In this document: one piece after another, positions 45,695-56,850 of the stretch
Position numbering within the stretch: the first letter of the stretch is position 1
Layout of the letters: every line of letters begins with the position of its first letter
Position numbers and translations under genes: made by a program
From: Acanthosepion esculentum
Lineage: Eukaryota; Mollusca; Cephalopoda; Sepiida; Sepiidae
DNA length: 64,000 nucleotides
Direction of reading: 5' to 3'
Assembly (NCBI GenBank): GCA_964036315.1
Contig: OZ038485.1
Span: 79,894,460 to 79,958,459, forward strand
The notes under the pieces: model-generated
Seen by the model: only the letters and a program-made list of their open reading frames with translations
Told to the model about the DNA's origin: nothing
Databases searched by the model: none

Positions 45695-46900
45695 TTATTC
45701 ATGAGGGAGAAAATCTCTTAGGTGTCCAGGCTCTTTACAGATTCTCTTTGAACGCCTGGGCAGTTCTTGTATTGGACTATTTGGGCTGGAAGATCCGTTA
45801 GTCCCGGAATGAAAGTATCTCGTCCTTCTTGATGGACAAGGCCGCTCTGATTCTGAATGTGGATCTTTCGGATTTGTTTCTGGATGTACCCGATTCTGGG
45901 CCATTGATAGCTCATCAGGATCATCTGAAGTTGTCAGGGTCTCGGTTGTTAATTTCTGTGAAATGTCTGATGGAGGCGCAACGCAAGCTGTGTCATCATC
46001 TTGGGGTAATGTGTCGGGAGTGATTCCGGTACGGTGAGCTCCCGATTGGTTTTCAGTGTCGAAGAGATCAAATCTACTCACTAGGGTGATTTTAGGATCC
46101 GGTACATTTCCAACAGGAGCCAGATCTTTAAGGAAAACCGTAGTTTGCTTTCCATTCGGGTGCTGCACGAGTACGTATTCTGGATTTGTTTCTATTAGTT
46201 CCACCTCGTCTACCAGGGGGTCATGTTTGGTATAGCGAATGAGGCGTCTCAGTAGAACCGTACCTGTTTGAGATCCAAGTGGGAAGCGAAGTCTCAGCCG
46301 AACTCCGTCGTTGGAACGGTAGAAATCTTTCGTGTGGTGTGTCATTGATGGCCGACCATAATACCGATCTGATGGCATACAGGGCTACTGGAAGCAGATT
46401 TGCCCAGTTATTTATTGAGCATTTGTGTGTTGAAGCAGCCAATTGAATTGGTTTCCAAATTAAGCCGTTATATCTCTCGCATTGACCGTTACCCTGGGGG
46501 TTGTACGGAGTTGTCCGACTTACCACCACTCTGCGTTCTTGTAAGAATTGCCGAATCTGCATTAACATGAAGGAAGGTCCTCGGTCTCAATGTATGTACG
46601 CCGGTACTCCAAATACGGCAAATTGGTAACAAAGACATTGTATAATTGTTGTTGTAGTCACATCTGGACATGGAAAAGCAAAAGGAAACCGTGAATATTC
46701 ATATACAATAATTACCATGTATCGGTTTCATGTTTTGTATGGTAACGGGCTTTAAAGTCCCGATTGAGTCATTCAAATGGTCATGTTGCTTTTATTGGGC
46801 TCCCAGGCGTGGGTCTGTAATATTTAGGTTTTATCTCAGCACACATTCGGTAGGAATTTGTAACTTTCCTAACGTCCTCCACTGAATAAGGCAAATTCTT
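45695..46900 (-). pseudogene. Gypsy integrase
   Basis: Upstream frames give LCHPGITRM-like and a YRMCAEIKPKYYRP zinc-finger end, then the catalytic core with FKARYHTK, and in the frame 46221-46568 FLQERRVVVSRTTPYNPQGN and QCERYNGLIWKP, which holds the catalytic glutamate of the DDE triad (ER in QCERYNG). The long frame 45695-46378 (227 codons) covers the C-terminal domain with VDEVELIETNPEYVLVQHPN and a serine- and proline-rich tail. Integrase would insert the cDNA. Stops at about 46680-46860 and a frame change near 46380 break it. Confidence 0.85.
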
Positions 46901-46949
46901 TTTCCTTACCATCTGAATCATCCGCGTTATGCCCGGGTGGCACATTTCC

Positions 46950-48445
46950 TCGAGTAGTGTCTGGAGTTCTTTTGTATTTGGACTTATACTGCATATTCTT
47001 GACAGGACGCCTGCTGTCAGATTCTCCCTGCCGGGCCTGTAAGTAACATTGAACGAGAAACAAAATAGTTCAATTCTCTACCTTACTATTTTTTCATTTT
47101 TTATTTTACTGGTAGCCTTTGAGTTGAACATGAACGAAACAGATTATTGGTCTGTAAATAATCTGAAGTGACGTCTGATTAAATAGTGTCGCTACTTTCT
47201 TAACACCTCAACTATGGCGTAGGCTTCTTTTTCAATCGCCATATGCCGTCGTTCAGATTAAGAGAGTGACTTTGGAAAAGAGGCTACAGGCCAGTTAGCT
47301 TGACTTAATGAAGCGGCAGTTGTGCAGTCTGATGCATCGGTTTCAACTACCAGTGGGATAGAAGGATCTATAGTTGTGATTACGGATTTTGCAATGTCTT
47401 GCTTGAGTTTTTCGAATGCTTCTATTGCTGGGCGAGATAAAGGAAAAGATCTTACTTGTGTTAATGGACGTATCTTCTCTGAGAAAGAGGCGATCTATTG
47501 TGAATAATGGGCGAACATGCCCATAGTGCGTCGCAGCGCACGTATGTTATCTGGGATTGGCAATCTGAGCAAGGCTTTAATCACCATTGGTCCGTTGCTT
47601 ATTGTATAGCCCAAAAGACTGCTCAAACGAGAATTTGTCATTATTTAGTGTAAGGTTATATTTGCTTACGGCGTTCATGAACCGTCGAAGGTTTTCGTCG
47701 TGGTCCTTCTGATTTTGGCCACATATAGTTATCTATATAAGCAAAAGTACTTTCCAGTTTTTCATCCATTATGATTGTGTCGATTATTCTTTGAAAACTG
47801 GATACTCCATTAGTTACCCCAAAAGGTATCACACCGGAGCTGGTACAGCCGGCCAATTGCTTCAAATGCAGTATAGGGTCAGTCTTTTGGCATAATGGCC
47901 ACCTGATGATAAGCATTTTTCAAATCTAGCGTGCTGAAAATATTGTATTTAGCTATTTCACATAGCATTTCGTCTATGCATGGCAACGGAAAAGCGTCCA
48001 AAGGAGTTAACCGATTAATTATCTGTGAGTAATTGGCAATCATCTACTTTTTTTCTTTTCTTTTTTTTGTTTCTGTGTTTGTTATTAATATTTGGGTCCT
48101 CCATGGTGATGTACTTGGCTCAATTATTCCTTCTTGAAGCGTTCTTTTTATTTCGAACCATATAAAGGTTTTGTCGTCATGCGGATAACGTCGCTTCTTA
48201 ATAGCTGTTGGCTTACAGTCCTTTGTCAGGTTTTCAAAAGGTGAGAGGTACGGAATATTGTCTGCAGTCAGTCCGCAAATCTTTAATACAGGATTATCTC
48301 CGCCGAACGAGATTTCTATGCTAGAGTGTTGCTGGAAAAAATCGTGGCCCATTATTACCTCACAACAAAGGTCTTTCATTATCGATAACTTAGCAGCTTT
48401 ATATGAGATGCCGTTATAATGTAGGTCGGCACAAACAATATCCAC
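46950..48445 (-). pseudogene. Gypsy reverse transcriptase and RNase H
   Basis: The frame 48044-48445 opens with EVIMGHDFFQQHSSIEISF and later HDDKTFIWFEIKRTLQEGII then EPSTSPWRTQ, the start of the reverse transcriptase. After stops it reads LDAFPLPCIDEMLCEIAKY, FSTLDLKNAYHQV, GVIPFGVTNGVSSFQRIID and FAYIDNYMW, the last at the catalytic YIDD site with the second aspartate changed to asparagine. RNase H follows with AIEKEAYAIVEVL and a FRLFTD motif. A poly-purine or T-rich insertion near 48050 also breaks the frame. Confidence 0.85.
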
Positions 48446-49220
48446 TTACGTGTGATGGCAAATTGCATTCGCCATTTTTACTCTCTTGGGGGAGAGAACA
48501 TAATGCCATTTGTGAATTTTTACTAGACTGTCTCTGATATAGTTTTCCAAACTGCCAGTGTCTAATAATGCGTTGGTGAGGATTCCGTTAATTTTAATTT
48601 TTATAATAGTTTTTGAAAGACAGTCAGGGAACATGGCTAATGTTGCAGAAAATGATAAACTGACAGGACAGTTAGCTTTGTAAGAGATATTTTTTAATGA
48701 ATGATATACCTTGGAGAAATGCCCTATTTTTCCACACTTGTGGCAATGAGCTTCCCTGGCAGGACATGAAAGTTGTGAGTGTAGATTTAGACCGCAGCAG
48801 TAACATGTCTGTTTGGTTGATGTAGCAGTGACAGGTTGTTCTGGTGTGTTTAAAGGTGGGTCATCCTGGACAGGAGAGTAAGTCAAATTATCATAGAGAG
48901 GACGGATAGTAGGAACAGGTTGTTTTAGAACAACACCAACGGTATTGTGTTGAAAATACGAGCTGGACTTTCTGTATAGCAAGCTGGCAAGTATAAGCTT
49001 GTTCATAAGCAGCTTTCAAGGTAAGGTTCTTTTTTTCTAGAAGGAGTTGCCTTACGTGAACATTGCTTAGGCCATTTACGAAGGAGTCTAGAATATATTC
49101 CTCTTGTCCCTCCAAATTGGTCATAGGATGAATATTGCAGTCCCTGTTTAATGTCCAATGTTTCGCCTGATTCCTGTCGCCGGATAGCAAGTATATGTCG
49201 GGAAAATAGTTCATTTTTGA
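48446..49220 (-). pseudogene. Gypsy gag with zinc knuckles, and protease
   Basis: The frame 48891-49214 carries gag (LEGQEEYILDSFVNGLSN, VRQLLLEKKNLTLKAAYEQA). The overlapping frame 48446-49006 carries two zinc knuckles, CYCCGLNLHSQLSCP and CHKCGKIGHFSKVY, the second lacking its last cysteine (tyrosine instead). The aspartic protease site LLDTGS then follows and reads on as ENYIRDSLV. Gag and zinc/protease parts are in different frames, either decay or an ancestral frameshift. The protease residues are intact. Confidence 0.85.
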
Positions 49221-49482
49221 ACTTTACTTAGTTTGTGTGTAATCTTTCTATCACTTCTTCATGAGTTTTACAGTCTACAATGGTATCGTTGATTGAATGA
49301 GACACACAGTCAGAAGAGCATGCTTGTTAATAAGCTGATTCAGGTTCTCAAGGAGTAGAGTTTCAATGAAGTTCGTAAATGTTTCGAGCCAGTGTGTCTA
49401 GCGTTTATCTGTTGCTTCGCCTTCTGAGTCATGGGTAAATCGTTCTGGCTACATATAAAGTTCCATTGAAAGTGCAATAAAT

Positions 49483-49627
49483 TGTAATAAAATCAGAACC
49501 CGTGAATAAACTTATACCAAAAATTTATTGCACTTTACTCTGACTACTCGTTTACTGACAGATATTACAGGGTGCTTTTTATATCTCCTAGATCTTATGG
49601 GGAGGTAACTGATGATTTACCATTACA
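49483..49627 (-). repeat. 5' LTR of gypsy element
   Basis: 145 bp, tgta...aca, right neighbour gtagt. In the element's own orientation this is the upstream LTR and would hold the promoter. Confidence 0.95.
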
Positions 49628-49632
49628 GTAGT

Positions 49633-50320
49633 TTCAACAAATAAACATTAATTCAATATAACGACAAGAATACAAGCAGTTGGTAATAAATTGGAGAGTA
49701 ATGTCTTTTTGTTTGGCTTAATAAAGTTCTGAAATAAAATATAAATTGTCTTTGTGTATGTATGTGAGAAACAATAAAATGTTGTTATATGCGTGTTTAT
49801 ATGAAAAAGTCAACACGTGTGTGCGCGGCTCATAGTAAAGAGGATACAAGATATAGAAATTATTTCTTACTGTTAACAGTGTTGCCATAGCCTGAAGTTT
49901 TTGAACGCTGTCGCTTTTAGCATGAGGTCGTGAAGATCATAAGCGAGAGTTGCGTGGAGCTTGGTGACAGCTGTGTGTATCCCGCTTCGGGCCGGATTTC
50001 GTATGTTTTATACACTTTTTCGAAACAAAATAGGCCCCAGAATTAAATTATTTATTTATCTATTCCTAAATGACCCTAAAAAGCCACTTGGTATGTCTTC
50101 TACTACGCCCGCACCATATTTGGGCGGTATCTACCTAAATCATGATGACTAATACAACAAAATTTCTGATTTCTATTCTATTATTTTATTGGTTTGTTTT
50201 AAGATGTAAACATTTTCTTGAGTGTGCTTGGTTTATAAATATTGCATTTGATCTTTTAGTAGACACGACACTTTTATCTCCGTGAACACGAAGCTAATTT
50301 CTGCTGCTATGATGCGAGTG
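49633..50320. other. Right flank of gypsy within the composite insertion
   Basis: Sequence of unknown origin that carried the gypsy element into hAT copy B. A 63-codon frame at 49961-50152 has no family I know. Confidence 0.4.
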
Positions 50321-50329
50321 AATTTCCAC

Positions 50330-51300
50330 AATACTCCCATCTGTAATGGGTCCTTTGCAATATTTCCAGGTCACTGCTAAGGTTAACAAATTTCTGCTTC
50401 CAAATTGAGCTATTCTGAAATTCAGTCAACTGCATATCAAAATCAACCATGTATATCCATGAAAACATTTACAGTTTGATACTGTCTGAAAACTTAATGA
50501 ATTATACTGTCTCTTCCAGTTCTCTGAATTCATCAGATTTTGCAAGGAACTGCTCAACAGTTGATTCGATGATTTTCACAAACAGCTTTTGAAGACATTG
50601 GTGGTCTGTTCTACCATCATTTGGGAAATCATTGATGAATATCGTTAGATTTGGGAAGTATCCAGACCTCTCATTAATTATATGCCTCTTAAAAAATTCT
50701 AGTTTCATTTGAAAAGTTTTTATGCAACAAAACATAACATAAAGTGCCTTACCAGAGCGCAGTAATTTAATATACAAGTCATTTAAATATTCACAAAATC
50801 TTTAAAAAAAACATCAGTTTTCAAACTCACATGATGCCAGACAATTCTTGGTAGTACATGTGTTGGTCATTCAAAAAGTGCTTTATCACATCTAAGCATT
50901 CAACAAATCGTTTCAGAATCAAAACTAGGCTAATCCCATGAAAATTTTTGTATCTTTTCAGTCTTTTATATACAGATTCTACCTCTTTCTGTAAGTTTGA
51001 AAATGTCTTTTATTTTAAGCCCGAGCAGAAATATAATTAACAATCTTGGTAAATGTTTGCATCACTTTTTTAAGTTACTTCTGGTCAGCTTTTGCACAAA
51101 GCCTCTTCATGTATGATACGATGAAAACCTATGAGTGAATGATCAACATCTTTTGTAAACTGATTTACAAATCCTGCCTTCTCACCTGTTAAGCTTTTCC
51201 TTTTCTGAAAGATTATCAAAAAGGAAAGACGTAAATTCTAGCCAAGTTTCCTTAATATATTCCCCATCACTGAATGACTTTCCATGTTGGGAAATAACTT
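50330..51300 (-). pseudogene. hAT transposase (GTF2IRD2/ZBED-like), copy B, main part
   Basis: Minus-strand segments include KADQK, LKKVMQTFTKIVNYI, then in the frame 50502-50777 YIKLLRSGKALYVMFCCIKT, FQMKLEFFKRHIINERSGYF and QKLFVKIIESTVEQFLAK. These align with copy A at 17020-17830 and with the middle of hAT transposases, including the insertion domain between catalytic residues. The part with the TTDGAPSM motif of copy A is lost here between about 51180 and 51200. Inactive. Confidence 0.75.
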
Positions 51301-51439
51301 TTGAAGCCTCAAAACTAGCAGCAACTAAGTTGGAACTGGGACTACCTGAAATAAAGTTCATAAAATATCAGATTGTTTTTTGTCTTGCTCAGCTCACGAG
51401 AAATTAATTATCTTTGTTCCTCCTCAGATTTATTACTTA

Positions 51440-53121
51440 AAATTCATAAGGGTTTATTGTCTTTCTTAATCATGTTTAATTTTTCAGCCCAGTATTCTTT
51501 AAATTCTCTAATATCCTCTTCATTCGAATGACATCGTTTGTTAGCTGATGATTACGATAATCTGTAAGGGACAGAAAATAAAAATACATGAGATAGGGAT
51601 ATACACGAAAGAGGAGAAAGTATAAAAGTAAGTCAAAAAGGGAATCTAATAAGTTCCAGAATCAAGTCGTCAGTATGACAAAGATTACCTACACCTGCTC
51701 TAGATAATCTACCCCCACACATTAAATAAAGTGTTCAGTTCGAGATTTCATGAAGATTACTCGGGTCGACAGACACCTGAAGTAAATCGGGGCAAAATGT
51801 CGTGATATTTTTAAAAAAAATGAGGTCTTTACGCTGACTGTAAATAATATAAATAAGAATAACTCTTCTTTCAAGTAATTCAGACGGAAGTTATAATGAA
51901 TTACGGTAAAAAGCGGCGTACAGAATAGCATATATTTGAAAACAGAGATATAAACTAACAATTAGATAAGTGAATGTGATATTAGATCGGTAGCGTTTGT
52001 CATACACGTTTATAATTCTTTGAGTAGGTGCAGTGATTTACTGGAATCATTTAAAATGACTTGGATAGTTTATGTAGAGGAATTATATAAACACAAACTA
52101 AAAATAATAGAAAATATAATATTCTTTTGAAGCATGAAATTCAAAGGAATCTTTCTCCTCAGATTTGTTACTGCAAAACCAAAAAATGAACGTGTAAAAT
52201 AAAATATATTACTATTCCAACATTTCAGAGAGTGCAACTCAGTGATAATGTAAAGCTGTATAAATATCTGGCATCTGTCACAAAATATAATATGATAGTG
52301 ACGATTGAAGTCAAAATAATCTTTTGCAGCAGTCCGAATGTTTCTGACAAATGAGTGAAAGAAATGTAAATTAACACAAGCGCCGAAGTTGTCTAAACTA
52401 AAATCGTCGAAAATCCATGCGAGTGCGGAGAAGGATTTCCCTCCTTGGATCCTCAGTAACTAGATAATGCTGGTGAGAAAATGCAATGAAACCATCCTAA
52501 TAATAACAATGAAAGGAGAGCGAGGGGTAGAAATTAAAAATGTATCGTTCTTACCCGAGAGAATTCCGTATGTAAAATAAAGAACTTTAACTCGTTCAGC
52601 AAAAGAGCGTGAAACGAGTGATAGAGCGGAAATAAGTGTTCCGAAAACAATTTGCCGATGGCCGGAATTAAATAGCATTAGGAGCAACATTAGTGAACCT
52701 GGTACATGAAAAACAATTCAAGTCAGGAGCAGAAATATCTCAAACGGTTACATATCTCCATTTTAAACACTAGTCTTCTACTTGCACCAATATAACAAAT
52801 TTACCCACACACATTCCAACTCCAGTGAAAATAGTAACGACCACGGTTGTTTTCGACAGGGACACGTCAAAATATACAGACAATCCGAGGGCAAGAATAC
52901 CATGTGAGGAAACGAGTCCGTGACAAATAAAATTAATCATGAATCCAGTAAAGCAAACGACCCAACCTCAACCCCCTATCGGGAATGTGTGATTTTTCTT
53001 CATCAGGATCTCCTACAGATTTAGCTTCATCTGTATGTCTTTCAGGTGTTTGTGTCTGTTCCATCCTGAAAAAATAAAAGAATCGTTTAAGTTAATTGAT
53101 TTTGTTTTTCAAATTCGCCAA
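51440..53121. repeat. Right arm of large inverted repeat, proximal piece
   Basis: Reverse complement of about 6893-8540, with the same exon-intron layout. The outer boundary is sharp at ttcaaattcgcc (53110-53121), matching ggcgaatttgaaa at 6893. Part of it (51440-51697) is the hAT copy B end. Confidence 0.85.
52555..53065 (-). pseudogene. SLC16-like pseudogene, two exons, copy 2
   Basis: Exon 1 (52786-53065) starts after a cag acceptor and encodes MEQTQTPERHTDEAKSVGDP and DEEKSHIPDRG, then, after a one-base frame change and with TGA where the first tryptophan of PDGGWGW belongs, VCFTGFMINFICHGLVSSHG, LGLSVYFDVSLSKTT and IFTGVGMCVGKFVI. Its donor has become gcaagt (gtaagt in copy 1). Exon 2 (52555-52698, 144 bp) encodes FGTLISALSLVSRSFAERVK then VLYFTYGILSG and ends at gtaag. 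It keeps the initiator and reading frame at the N-terminus that copy 1 lost, while the two copies share other damage. No later exons. Confidence 0.8.
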
Positions 53122-53410
53122 ATAACTGAAGTAGTTTAAATAGTCAAGTATCTTGTAGACTTTAAGTGAATGTTACAATTCGCTCACAGATTTTCAAATA
53201 AGAACTTTCTTCAAACCTTTCTCAGTCACACGCATACGCACGCAGAGGGGCAGACACACACGCACACACACATGCATTCACAGAACCACTGGGTTATATA
53301 AAGGGTAGGTAGATCCAAGTAAAAGCGATAACTAATGTTTAAAATGAATTTTTTAGTAGACAGAAAATGTCCCTTTTATCCATAGGCTTAAAAAAATTAT
53401 ATACATAAAA
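53122..53410. other. Spacer with CA-rich patch
   Basis: An interrupted CA/CG-rich tract at 53225-53280 separates the inverted-repeat arm from the 28S fragment. No gene. Confidence 0.5.
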
Positions 53411-53414
53411 GGAC

Positions 53415-53994
53415 GGTGGGGCGCTGGGAGGGTGAACCTTCTGTTTGAAGCACGCGCAAGCCGCGCACACCGCGCACGACGCGTGGGTCTTCCGACGAGA
53501 ATAAATGAATCGCGTTTTCGTTTCCCCCGTCCCCGGCGGGAGAGAGCAGTATGGTTGGTAACCCGACATTAGATTCCTCCCGGACTCCCGCGCTCACCTC
53601 ATTACACACGGCCCGTCTACCCCGTCGGCGACACTAGTGCAAAAGCAGAAACCTCAGGGCGTTGAGGTCGAGGAAAGCCACGCGAACGAAACAGCGCCAT
53701 CCTCCCAGAACCGCACCGCTGACCCCAAATCAATGCCCGCGCGGGCCTGTGGTTAGCGCCGCTTCCCGAGGCGAGCAACAACCAAATCGAGTTTGGCTCA
53801 AGTTCGGTAGCACCAGACTGAATCCCTTCTCGATCACGGTGTTCGGTCCCACCCGTTTAGCCTGAGCGGTTTGAATTCTTTCTCCAAATCTATTTTAACT
53901 TTCCCTCACGGTACTTGTCGACTATCGGAATCGACCCGATATTTAGCCTTGGATGGAGCTTACCAACCGATTTGGGCTGCGTTCCGAAGCAAAC
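53415..53994 (-). pseudogene. 28S rRNA fragment (5' region, D1-D2)
   Basis: On the minus strand, after cagcccaaa (near 53980), it reads ccatccaaggctaaata, then ccgatagtcgacaagtacc (53910-53928), gtgagggaaagtt, taaacgggtggga, and then a GC-rich D2-like expansion to about 53415. These are conserved landmarks at the 5' side of the large-subunit rRNA. About 580 bp are present. Several normally fixed bases differ (aaaatagatttggaga in place of aaaagaactttgaaga), so it is a pseudogene or heavily edited copy. Confidence 0.85.
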
Positions 53995-54498
53995 CGACCT
54001 CAATCATTTGGACTTTTATCTGTGGGGTCGCCTAAAACAATTGGTTTATGCAGCAGATATTTATAATACAGATACTTTATCAACGTGTCACTGGAGCCTG
54101 TCAAACCATTTGACACCGTGTGGAAGTTTTTGAAAGGGTCAGTAAATCAAAGAATCGACGGGTACATGCGTGTGTAGAAGCAAGTGGATGACATTTTGCA
54201 CCATTGCTGTATTGATATACAACTGTGTTTTATATATATATGTTTATATCGACATTTTATTTTGTACATATGTTTATATCGACATTTTATGTTGTTTTGG
54301 TGTGATGAACACGGTCCAATTTTTTTAAAAGTATTTTTGGATTGTATCCTGAATTGTACATTTAACAGAGTCTACCGTAAAATTTATACCTACTAACTCA
54401 AAAACGAAGAATTTGTGGATCATATATATTATATGGACTTTTGTCCTCGTTTTGGCGTGAGGAACCATCCCTCAAAGCTTGTAAATATATTTTGATAC

Positions 54499-54500
<2 letters not shown>
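53995..54500 (+). pseudogene. Mariner-like (Tc1/IS630) transposase C-terminus and 3' end
   Basis: The plus strand reads LNHLDFYLWGRLKQLVYA and then, with a frame change, a GYMRACVEASG segment followed by HFAPLLY. This matches the C-terminus of mariner-like transposases: LDFxLWGxLK, which contains the last catalytic acidic residue region, followed by a CIxxxGxHFEHLL tail. The following AT-rich sequence to tgatacacccta near 54503 may be the 3' untranslated region and terminal repeat, ending at a TA array. Most of the transposase is missing. Confidence 0.7.
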
Positions 54501-54503
<3 letters not shown>

Positions 54504-54564
<61 letters not shown>

Positions 54565-54585
54565 TATATATATATATATATATGT
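54504..54585. repeat. (TA)n array
   Basis: About 80 bp of TA repeats with one gata interruption, immediately after the mariner 3' end. Confidence 0.95.
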
Positions 54586-54589
54586 ATAG

Positions 54590-55050
54590 CCCACAACAAA
54601 AATGGCGGAGTCTGAATGTGAGTCCGGGCAATTAATGACAAATTAACAACAAAGCTATATATATAATGAAGCGATAAGAATGTATTAACAAAACAAGGGT
54701 ATACACATATATATATATATATAAGATTGTTGCATGTTACAAACCAAATGAATAAGAATGACGGAAATATTTAAACAAGTGAAGGTGTTTCCGTAGAAGT
54801 AAATGTAGCACCCGTGTGTGTTAGACACATGTGTATATATGCGTGCATGTGTGAGAGAGTTCAAAATTCAACAGAGGGCCTAAGGAAGCAAACACGCCTC
54901 AGCGACAGCGTTCTTATCTACGTATCACCTACATCTTACCGACCCCGGGTGAAATAGGAAAAAGAGATTGACAGAAAATGCCACTCCTATTCATAGGCTT
55001 AAAGAACGTCCTCTAGCGACGGATTTTTTAGGAAAGTAAGAGGGGATAAC
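54590..55050. other. No recognisable gene
   Basis: It contains a short (TA)n at 54705-54722. The segment gacagaaaatgccactcc followed by cataggcttaaa (54972-55006) recurs with changes at 53358-53392, a small dispersed repeat. Confidence 0.5.
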
Positions 55051-55056
55051 TCCACA

Positions 55057-55057
<1 letters not shown>

Positions 55058-55142
<85 letters not shown>
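55058..55142. repeat. (CA)n-(TA)n compound microsatellite
   Basis: About 30 bp of CA followed by about 53 bp of TA. Confidence 0.95.
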
Positions 55143-55148
<6 letters not shown>

Positions 55149-55191
55149 AAACAAATCATTTTATCACTATATGAGGTAAAATGATTTGTTT
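55149..55191. repeat. Hairpin, 17-bp stem
   Basis: aaacaaatcattttatc (55149-55165) and ggtaaaatgatttgttt (55175-55191) pair at 16 of 17 positions around a 9-base loop. It lies directly after the TA array. Confidence 0.85.
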
Positions 55192-55299
55192 GATTATTAA
55201 TTATATTGTCTGTATAAATTAAATAAAATGTATCGAACTGTTTTTTGTGAATCAGTTCTAATATTTTCATATTACTAGGATCCAACGGATTTTTTACAT

Positions 55300-55302
<3 letters not shown>

Positions 55303-55365
<63 letters not shown>

Positions 55366-55404
55366 GTAGAGAGAGAGAGAGAGAGAGAGAGACATAGAGA
55401 GAGA
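55303..55404. repeat. (TA)n-(GA)n compound microsatellite
   Basis: About 62 bp of TA repeats and then a gaga tract to 55404. Confidence 0.95.
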
Positions 55405-56450
55405 ATAATTATAATACAATTGAAAAATAGGTAAGAGGTAAATGAAACAATTATATAAATAAATAAAGGAAAATAATAGAGATGATAATGCTCTCACGAT
55501 TTCAACGTTTATTTTACTGAAATGGAAAGTCTTGCCAATTTTGAATTCTTTCAGTTGTACCCTTATACTTTTTTAAAATAATGACCTATATTGAGTGCTA
55601 TTAAAATAGTCTGTTAAAATCTTTACGATCAGATGCGTCAAGATGCAATAGGAATATTTTATTTTCATGGAACTCTCACGGAGCTTATTCAACTATTGGA
55701 TTCCTAATTGTGAGTCACCAGCAAAGATAGGCCCAACAGCTGATACACTAACTGTGGGTAATAACTATTTAAGGAGTAAAAGCCTACAAAAGCATGGAGG
55801 CTCCAAGGGTTTACACGGTTTTACAAGTAACTACCTTTTGAGGTTATCCATTGTATTAGGAGCTCATTAAAATAATGAGAGTCAATAGTGCACCAGATTG
55901 AACAGTTTTGCAGTTCGCCACATGAGGTTGGTGGAGTCAAAGGTTGTTTGTTTACATCACAGATGCCAATATCGGTTGAGTGATACTATGTTTGCAATAA
56001 CATAAGATACGTAGCAGTACTAACAAAAAATTAACTGGTATGATGTGTAATCTACGGTATTAATATTTTATACGAGCTGATGTTGACTTAATTGTGTCTC
56101 TCAGTAGACCTGACGAATTTTAAATGTTCAGTAAGTTATACCGATAGAATATACGATACCTACCGGTGTGTGTAGAAAGTTATTTCCTATACAACGCTTA
56201 CAGAATGAAATTACGGTTATTGTCTCAATATACAGAAAGTGGTTGTTATATAGAAATAAAGTGAACATAGATCGCCACTGAGCAAACACAGGCCATCCCA
56301 TTATTGAATTAATTGGATCACGTAACCATGGAAGAAACGCATATGTAGAAGTAGCGTGACGTCCAAACTATCACTATTTCTATTCTATCCTCTATTCCTA
56401 TACGGACCGCTATTCTCTACTCTATTCACTATACTATTTCTCTATTCGGA
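55405..56450. other. No recognisable gene
   Basis: A 67-codon plus frame at 55667-55870 has no known family. A pyrimidine-rich ctattc repeat-like stretch is at 56372-56445. Confidence 0.45.
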
Positions 56451-56454
56451 TCAC

Positions 56455-56850
56455 TATCCAGCAACAGTTATAAAACTGTAAAGTACAACGGTGTAAATAG
56501 GGCCAGGCTGCTTGGAACTTATCGCTCGCCCATTAAGCGAACTCACGTGTGTCAGGAATCACCTATCACGTAGCAACGGTTATGAAAACTATTAAAAAAA
56601 ACTCCGGCGTAAATAGTGTCCGACTTGAATTGATCCCTAGCCTCTCACAAGGGAAGACAAAATTGGCAGCTATCACCTGGACGTAATCCAGCAACAGTTA
56701 GATAACCTATAAATAACAAGGGAGTAAAATCTGTAGACAGCTTATATCTGATCCCTCTTCCAACAAGGGAAGGCATGAATGACAGGTATGATCCAACAAC
56801 GGTGTGAAAAACCTTTAATAACATCATCGTAAAAAGTTTCAGACTACTTC
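56455..56850. repeat. Tandem repeat, about 115-bp unit, 3.5 copies
   Basis: Units begin with atccagcaacagttat or close variants near 56456, 56565, 56687 and 56787, continue with a gtaaatag...agactgctt-like block, and contain acaagggaag-like blocks. The array lies just beyond the 3' end of the RTE-type LINE. Confidence 0.75.

Larger units (their letters stand above)
45534..49627 (-). mobile_element. Ty3/gypsy LTR retrotransposon, complete structure
   Basis: Two direct repeats of 145 bp (45534-45678 and 49483-49627), each starting tgta and ending aca, are 88 percent alike (about 18 differences). They are flanked by the same 5 bases, gtagt (45529-45533 and 49628-49632), a clean target-site duplication. 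Between them, on the minus strand, lie gag, protease, reverse transcriptase, RNase H and integrase in gypsy order. The total is 4094 bp. The LTRs are unusually short. Frames are broken throughout, so it is extinct. I could not identify a tRNA primer site next to the 5' LTR. Confidence 0.95.
45319..50330. mobile_element. Composite 5-kb insertion in hAT copy B
   Basis: Copy A is continuous across the corresponding point (about 17015), so everything here is inserted. It contains a Ty3/gypsy element (45534-49627) plus about 215 bp on its left, including an (ATT)n run, and about 700 bp on its right that match nothing I recognise. Confidence 0.75.
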
